NCBI GenBank assembly: GCA_036897625.1
Contig: JAYMTA010000542.1
Span: forward strand, 1 to 27,136
Direction of reading: 5' to 3'
Length of the DNA stretch: 27,136 bases
Source: Pelargonium cotyledonis
Taxonomy: Eukaryota; Streptophyta; Magnoliopsida; Geraniales; Geraniaceae
Shown piece by piece: positions 21,214 to 27,136 of the stretch. The number at the start of each line of letters is the position of its first letter. The stretch's first letter is position 1. A program made the translations under genes and the position numbers. The notes below the pieces were generated by a model. The model worked only from the letters and a program-made list of their open reading frames with translations, did no database searches and was not told where the DNA came from.

Positions 21214-23270
21214 TTACAAGAACATAAACCATAGAAACACATAAATGAAAACAACATAAAAGGGACTAATCATGTCGTCCTTCCGCTATATCCTCGTCCT
21301 CGTTCTGCTCAAAAGTAGGGGTAGCGGGAAACATGTATTCCACTGGGAGCAATGCCTGGTACTCATCAAATGATAGATTGGAGGCAAATACTTGGTTGAT
21401 GTGTCCATAGTGAAGAGTTGCTCGCTTGCAGTGGTCAAAATCTGTGTAGTATGAGCTATTGTTCATACTGTCCATCTAATCTTTCCTAGCAGGTGTCTCA
21501 AGCCAAGACATGAACTGGCTGCTCTGCCAGTCAAAAAGCCCCTGCAGACGAGCAATCTCTAAAACATCTTTCTCAGAGGCAACAATGCATTCATACAGCT
21601 GAGCTTCCACCTCAGTAGTGCGCTTCTGAAATTGCTTAAATTGACCTCGAAGTAAACCCTACTTCTGTCAAACTTGGTCTGAGCCCTAAAGAGAGCCTCT
21701 TGGCTGCGCTGTGAAGCCTGGTCAGCTTGACGGGCTCGAGTACGTAGATCTTCTATAGAAAGAGCAACATGTATACACGAGGGATTATACATAATAAGTA
21801 TGGATATAAAAATAACACTTGGTATATGCATAATTAAACAAAAGCATCATATGCATAGCATGGAGAATAACTATATCCCCGAATCGTTCAGTGGAGGCAG
21901 AATCCATGATGTTCCGGTCGTACAATGGATACATACCTTTGTTAAGCTGTTAGGCAGCATCTAGATGGCACGATGCACTCTTTTGTGCATCAAAGTCCAT
22001 ACTCAATGTGACAATTTAATTCCCAAGAAGAGGCACAAGCTCAATCACCCCTGCCCAACTATTAACATCTATAAACTGCTCACGTAGAAGAATGATCCGT
22101 GATCAGTCAGGTAGGGGCGAGGTAACTTGAGGTGGACGACGTCGCTTGGAGCATCCAGACTCATGAGCCCGGGACTTACTACTCCGGGCAGCCTCCGCGG
22201 TAGAATGTGCACTCCATCGCCAACTTGGGAGCCAAGTTGTTACGCGCGCTGAATAAAGCAGTTTGGATTCATGTCTAAACACATGCATTAAATATATTAC
22301 TATAAAAATGCGTATTGCTGCAATCATCAAGTGTGCTAATAATACAAGTGAAATCACTATATGGACAAAAGATACCATAAGATAGAGTTGTAGCCAACTG
22401 CCGCCCGTGATAGGACCAGAAAGTGCATAATTGAGTAACTAACCCACATAGGTAAGGGTTGGTCTCTACTGAGGGAAGAGCAGGCTGGCATGGAGAACAC
22501 GACCAAGAAGACTTAAAACCTCACTCTGAAGGATATCTAACGAAAAATAAATTTATTTTCCACTTTGAGGGGGTTGTGTGTAGATTAACTATGAGATAAG
22601 GGGAGGAGATAGCCCGAAAGTACTATCATCTCATCTCCTCGGTATAGAGAGTTATCTGATACAAGCCCCTAAATAACCCAAGGTTGGGCTCAACACTTCG
22701 TTGTTGACAGATTGAAATAAAACTCATTAGGATTAATCATGCATTAGGAGCAAGTTGGTTGGGGGCAATATCATATTGATGCAAAAAGTGGACAACGAAC
22801 GGATGAGGTGGCAACTAGAACTCATTTTCAAAACAAGCTTGATAAAAACATACCCATCCTGGCGAACAATTGTCAAGAAACTGATAAGTGCTGGCTACAG
22901 ATAACTCAATGTTAAACGGAATTGAGAATCGGAGCCAGTTAGAATCTAAAGTTAATCATGAAAAAATAGACTCATAGTCATAATACTTTGCCATGGAGGC
23001 AGACACAATATAACAAGACATTTCCTCACAAGAGGGAAAAGAAAGAGAACCGTCCTTAGACATAGTTGTTGAATAAAGAATAAGAAAAGAAAGAACAGAA
23101 AGAGTGCAAACACTTACACAATATGGTGGACAGAGAAGATAGAGTAATTGAATCATGCACAAATGTACCAAGAAAAATGGTAAGCACACAAATATACATT
23201 TACAGGATGTATGATACAATATAGAGCAAAACTGCTCATTGTCATTGAAACACAAATGAAGCGAACAGGA
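21214..23270 (-). repeat. Right arm of the large inverted repeat
   Basis: Reverse-complement partner of 19105-21178. Read on the minus strand it carries the same gag-like sequence in the same order. The differences from the left arm are scattered single changes and small gaps, so the two are separate, diverged copies. Confidence 0.9.
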
Positions 23271-23309
23271 TTTGTCCAAGATTCAATTACTCTATACACA
23301 AGTATTTAC

Positions 23310-23666
23310 TGTTGAAGTGGGTGAAATAAGTCACACATCAAATAAAAATAAAGTTGAAACTACATATAGTCGTGCAAGTGAAACCCTACTAATTGTTATG
23401 GACCCTGTATGTTAAGCTAGTTATAGTGGGCTAAGAGTTGTGGCTAGTCACAGCGAGCTGTAGGCCCAACAAGTAGAGAAGTTCATGCAGAGTTATAATT
23501 CTATCAGAATTAGTAGGGCACATAGTATAAGTATAAATACACACTAGAACGGATAACAAAGAAACAATCTTCATCAGGCCTTGTTTTGTAGGTGTTGTCT
23601 GAGAGTTGCCGGTTGGAGGTCGCGCAAGTCCAAACTTCCTGGTTGTTCCATCTTCGTGTATCAACA
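23310..23666 (+). repeat. Right LTR of the palindromic element
   Basis: 357 bases with TGTTGA at the start and TCAACA at the end, in the same orientation as 18696-19054. Twelve bases just upstream (TATACACAAGTA) also occur just upstream of the left LTR. Confidence 0.75.
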
Positions 23667-24187
23667 CTAATAAGATTGACCTTTTGATAGCGAAAGCTCA
23701 AACCATTGTATGTAGCCAAATATCAAAATTTAACATGCTATTAGAAATGGTTTTGATACAAGTCTAACCTCGTTTATGTTTCTTTCCCTTGTGGTCTTCG
23801 GCCTGATTGCACACGCCTGGCCGTCACAACTCACAACGTGGCTGATTTGTGCTGGAATTTTTACCCAACAGCCTCTTTTTTGTGTTTCTCTTTTATATTT
23901 TTTTTTATTATTATTTGTATTTTGCCCCCCCGGTAATATCTCTTAGCAACAAGAGAACAAAACACAACATTTAATTAACATAAAGGCTTCATGGACTTAG
24001 GTCAAGTGATTAAAACACTTTGGATTCTCTCTGAGGTCTCGAGTTCGAATTTCCTTGTCGACGGTATGGGATGGGATTTGTGGGGAAGGATTGAGGGTGA
24101 CTCTCTTTTTGGAGAGTGAGAAACATTGTTATTTCGAGTATGATATCCCATTGTTAATCAAATAAATAAATAAATATAGACCCAACA
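23667..24187 (-). repeat. Copia LTR, minus strand, truncated and carrying a SINE
   Basis: On the minus strand it begins TGTTGGGTC directly after a purine-rich tract (24206-24190) that follows Copia pol. Parts match the plus-strand LTR at 16629-17492, for example the block around 23925-23965 and the block around 23815-23880. The palindromic element cuts off its other end. It is a broken fossil of the same Copia family. Confidence 0.65.
23981..24175 (+). mobile_element. tRNA-derived SINE
   Basis: The insert has a tRNA-like head with an A-box-like word (TTAGGTCAAGTGATTAA, about 23998-24014) and a B-box-like word (GAGTTCGAATTTCC, 24041-24054) about 40 bases on, as in a pol III promoter. A tRNA-unrelated body follows, ending in an (AAAT)n-type tail (24160-24175). 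The length, near 195 bp, is normal for plant SINEs. No clear target duplication was found. It sits within a Copia LTR and is the younger of the two. Confidence 0.75.
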
Positions 24188-24206
24188 ATTCTCCCCCTCC
24201 TTTTAT

Positions 24207-24966
24207 ATAAGGAGGTGATCAACATTCCAATGATCAAACAACAAACGTCAAAATAGCACATAACAGTCTTGTTTAAAACCAAGTTCCTCAACATATTTTT
24301 TCAAGCTTTCGTTGTTGCGATGAACACTGCTTCTGTAGTTGAAAGAACAATTTTTTTGCAATATTGGCTGGTATGCTACAACACCCTCATTAAACATAAT
24401 TAATTAGCCTGAGGTGGAATTGCAGGAGTAAACATCTCCTGCCATATCTGAATTTGCAAGTCAACATCTCTTGCGACCCAAAGTAAGCTTCACATTTGAA
24501 GTGTCAAAATGATATCTCATAATTCACTTCACCGCATTCCAATACTCTCTTCCCGGGTTTGATAAATAATGGTTGACGATTTCAACACACGAGCTATGTC
24601 TACTTTTGTACACACCATGACATACATCAAACTTCCAACAGCTAAAACATAAGAAACATTTATCATGTCTTTCTTCTTTTGATCACAAGAAGGGCTTTGC
24701 TTAGAACTTAGCTTCAAATGAAAATATAGAGCACTAACCACTTTAGTTTTGTCCATTTTAAACCTCTAGAGAACTTTCTCAATATACTTCTCTTAAGATA
24801 AGAAAAGTTGCATTCTACTCCTGTCTCGAGTTATTCTTATACTGAGGATCTGCTTTACTAGCCCCAAATCCCTCATAGCAAAGGGTTTATACAACTGCTT
24901 CTTCAGCTTATCAACTCTAGAAGCATTCTTAGTAACATTTAACATGTTGTCCACATAGACGCGCCG
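24207..24966 (-). mobile_element. Copia pol 3' part, minus strand (fossil)
   Basis: Minus-strand frames carry Copia reverse transcriptase / RNase H words such as KLKKQL and FAMRDLG near 24880, LSSKQSPS and YVLAVGSLMY near 24620-24720, and YVEELGFKQD near 24270-24300. A purine-rich tract and an LTR start follow on the minus strand. The family appears to be the same as in the plus-strand copy at 16185-18620. It is broken, with several breaks, and the upstream part of pol is missing. Confidence 0.8.
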
Positions 24967-25225
24967 ACGGTGAGTTAGATCGATGCAGAATCAGATTTGA
25001 TCCAGATTCTGGCATGATTGTGTGGATGGCTAAACAGAGGTGGGCTTATGGGGTTTCACCAGACGGTGCAAGGTGAGTATGACGGTGTGGACTCATACCT
25101 CAGATAAGACACCATGAGAATGGTCAAAACTCTTATTTCCAAACTTCGTTGGCTTGACGGAGTTGATACATGGCAAGGACAAACCGCATAAAGAAAAAAT
25201 AAGCTCTCAAGGCTTTGATACCGTG
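24967..25225 (-). mobile_element. 5' internal piece of a second Copia-like element
   Basis: On the minus strand a tRNA-Met-like primer-binding site (CGGTATCAAAGCC, 25223-25211) follows the LTR at 25226-25438 and leads into about 240 bases of internal sequence. A sharp change to the other Copia's pol occurs near 24966, probably a recombination or insertion joint. It is a broken fossil. Confidence 0.5.
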
Positions 25226-25438
25226 TGAGATTTGAGAGAATTGTGTGTTTATTCACATAGCTCAATGCCTAATTTATAATACATCAAGCCAAATCAGGAT
25301 CCCTAAAATCAAGCTACTCAATATAATCTATCACTATGTTATGGAAATTCTAAGGGAATCTAACTTTAAATGCCAAACTTAAAACGACAGAACTATAAGT
25401 TCACACTCACGAATAATGTGATGGCTCCATTTTAGACA
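25226..25438 (-). repeat. Short LTR of a second Copia-like family, minus strand
   Basis: On the minus strand it runs from TGTCTAAAATGG to a CA end just before a tRNA-Met-type primer-binding site, about 213 bp. The sequence is unlike the Copia LTRs at 16629 and 23667. Only one copy is present, so the outer border rests on the TG alone. It ends about 100 bases from the stop codon of the EML gene. Confidence 0.5.
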
Positions 25439-25539
25439 TCAACTTTATCCTATGCCTTGAATGATACGAGAAACAAAGTGGACTAATAAATTATTCATGG
25501 GATGACCTATAGGGTCTCAATAGCGGCACCATTCTAAGG

Positions 25540-26980
25540 CTAGCGGAATATCAAAAACCTATATTGTAATAAAGGGTGCAAAATAGATGAAGAAGTACCA
25601 CTTTCACCATCAGATATATCTGCAAGCCTTGCAATTGCATCCATAAGCGCACGTTCATGATCCTGAATTGAGCAAACACATTATTGGTACTCTTGATTAA
25701 TAATGAATCATGAGGAACTTTAAGAAGATTTGATAGAACTAATCGTGTGTATCGTGATAGTAGTTTGGGAAGTGGGGGATCCGAGGTTGAAGCACAACCC
25801 GCCATTCTTACTTTTAGCACTTTCTTTGCGTTCTCAATCTCACGAGGATCAGGGTGATTTGCACTAAAGACCCTCTCCACCTGCCAAAAAACAAACCAGA
25901 ATATAATATCATAGGCAAGGATATTAACAAATCTACAACAAAAATAAAATTGAAAAAATAAGCTAACAAATCTACAATTGCTGAGGTGTTACTACTTACT
26001 ACCATAGACACTTCATATTACCACAAGTTTGTGATATGGACCAATATGCTTTCACATACCTCCTTGATTAGACTATCTGTGTGCAGTATTTGTATATCAT
26101 CTGGCCCCTTCTTTCCACTGCAGTTTTGTGATGGTAGAAATTCTTTTCTAGAGGGACCTTTTGGGACTCCTCTACCTCTACCCACACCTGAAGCACTATC
26201 ACGGCCTGCAGATCTATTAATCCCATGACCTGATTGACCATAAGCCCCTCGTTGAGAGACTCCAGAGTCATCACCTTCCCATTGTATGTCCTCGGGAGAG
26301 ATCTGCATTATGAAATATCAATCAATACTAGCAAAAAGACTGAAACGAAGGTAAACTCTATGCAAGGGAAAACCTCTCCTACATTCTGCAACTCCAGTAT
26401 CCACCACACGGGACAATGGATCAACTTTCTATATAATTTCAAGCAAAGGATGTCTTCAATTCTAATATACCATTTCACGAACTCAACTATTACCTAAGAG
26501 AGAAGGCTCTTTGAATATGAACAGGTCAGTAGCACGAATCTTGCACAATTTCATTATGTATAACAGAACTCTAAAATAATAGTAAAATTGTAAGTAATGT
26601 AACAGAATGACTAACAAAAGTCCATTCTGACAGAAAACTATTAGGTCAAATTGTTGGTTATAGTAAAAAAAATCTGGAGTGTTTTGTTGCTTGCAGAAAT
26701 ACACTCCTATAAGCGCATCCCATCATCTACAGAAGCTTCTAGCAACGACAGCGTCAAAGACCAATTTTACTGCGAATAGGTGCAGTTCACATGAGAATAT
26801 AGCAAAAGTATATTTTTCCCGGTCCAGAAATCAAATCAAAGCACTAAATTTACCTCAGAGAGATAGTATATTTTTCCCGGTCCAGAAATCAAATCAAAGC
26901 ACTAAATTTACCTCAGAGAGATTAACCCATTCCCAAGTTTCGTTTGGAGTGCCAATATCATAGACCAGAGCATGTCGCCC
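25540..26980 (-). CDS. EML: EMSY-like (EML) chromatin protein, last four coding exons, partial
   Basis: Minus-strand exons: 26980-26912, 26302-26060, 25880-25812 and 25662-25540 (stop TAG at 25542-25540). All borders are GT-AG and in phase 0, giving 167 residues; the upstream exons lie beyond the window. The first exon ends the Tudor/Agenet-like domain ([20 protein letters not shown]) and the next opens [13 protein letters not shown] Gly/Ser/Arg-rich stretch ([15 protein letters not shown]) follows, then the conserved C-terminal helix [20 protein letters not shown] with [17 protein letters not shown]. This order is that of plant EML proteins, which carry an N-terminal ENT domain, bind histone marks through the Tudor domain and act in immunity and seed development. 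The final residues after DGES look unlike the usual tail, and a transposon begins about 100 bp on. A further exon or a changed C-terminus is possible. Confidence 0.88.
26303..26911 (-). other. EML intron between the Tudor-end exon and the Gly-rich exon
   Basis: A 609-bp AT-rich intron with donor GTAAATTT and acceptor TAATGCAG (minus strand). It holds one copy of the duplicated donor and no transposon that I recognise. Confidence 0.75.
26807..26922 (-). repeat. Perfect 58-bp tandem duplication across an EML splice donor
   Basis: 26807-26864 and 26865-26922 are identical. Each copy contains the end of an EML exon (CTCTCTGAG) and its donor GTAAATTT on the minus strand. The gene therefore has two equal donor sites 58 bases apart, at 26911 and 26853. 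Confidence 0.95.
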
Positions 26981-27136
26981 CTGAAACAGAAAAATAGTAA
27001 ATACAAATATATTAAACGTGGTAATAAAGTAATACAAATATATTTTAAAAGTGAAATACGTTGATGTATAGTTTTGTTTAATTTTTTAGAACACCCGTTC
27101 ATATCTAGTTTTTTTTTAGGAGAAACATCAATATAT

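Larger units (their letters stand above)
18696..23666 (+). mobile_element. LTR element with palindromic interior (fossil)
   Basis: Two LTR-like repeats of nearly equal length (18696-19054 and 23310-23666) lie in direct orientation. The right copy has TGTTGA...TCAACA ends, and both carry a TATAAATA box in the same place. A CTTTGGCG word after the left LTR resembles the primer-binding site of gypsy elements. Between them lie two inverted arms of about 2.07 kb around a 35-base spacer. Both arms carry sequence like the plant 'putative gypsy-type transposon' domain plus a coiled-coil-like C-terminal part; no reverse transcriptase or integrase was seen. No target duplication was found. The element is broken, with many breaks, and of moderate age. 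Confidence 0.75.

Noticed and set aside
19105-23270. Palindrome as an assembly fold-back artefact
   Set aside because: The arms differ by many scattered substitutions and small gaps, which a fold-back artefact would not show.
19105-23270. Two independent head-to-head retroelement insertions
   Set aside because: The flanking LTRs are in direct, not opposite, orientation. This was kept only as a fallback with later rearrangement.
21559-23719. Minus-strand open frames of 69 to 107 codons in the right arm
   Set aside because: They are pieces of the decayed gag-like region that mirror the left arm and are not separate genes.
1-27136. tRNA, rRNA or CRISPR loci
   Set aside because: No cloverleaf-capable tRNA, rRNA-like core or regularly spaced repeats were seen; the only A/B-box pair belongs to the SINE.

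Overview
The window is nuclear DNA of a flowering plant, most likely a eudicot. It has one complete multi-exon gene, one partial gene, and a dense load of plant transposable elements. The intron borders are GT/AG, the introns are AT-rich, and the protein families (plant ABCA transporter, EMSY-like protein, TCP factor) are typical of land plants. No bacterial features were seen.

Layout. 1-151: right end of a Stowaway-like MITE. 381-3628: a three-layer nest. A small TRIM retroelement (minus strand) was entered by a Mutator-like DNA transposon (725-3372, exact 9-bp target duplication). That transposon carries a captured piece of a TCP2/LANCEOLATE-type transcription factor gene and was itself entered by a 1.48-kb gypsy-type solo LTR (1191-2666). 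3629-5719: mostly unassigned. 5720-6796: two LINE 3' ends in opposite orientations, one with a clear 11-bp target duplication. 7283-14053: a 16-exon gene for a half-size ABC transporter of the plant ABCA2 type, 982 residues, all junctions in frame. 14208-15360: unassigned. 15369-16133: a GC-rich, internally deleted LINE-like element on the minus strand. 16185-24966: a complex of decayed Copia elements around an unusual element in which two long inverted arms (19105-21178 and 21214-23270) lie between LTRs in direct orientation. A tRNA-derived SINE sits at about 23981-24175. 25226-25438: a short LTR of a second Copia-like family. 25540-26980 (minus): last four coding exons of an EMSY-like (EML) chromatin protein, running out of the window at the right.

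How the parts relate. The ABCA2 gene looks intact and free of transposons in its exons. The two flanking kilobase blocks are layered insertions whose order can be read from the nesting. The EML gene ends only about 100 bp from a Copia-like LTR, and a perfect 58-bp tandem duplication copies one of its splice donors. The strongest leads are the Pack-MULE with the TCP fragment, the palindromic element with direct LTRs, and the duplicated EML splice donor. Exon borders and identities were judged by eye; no database search was possible.
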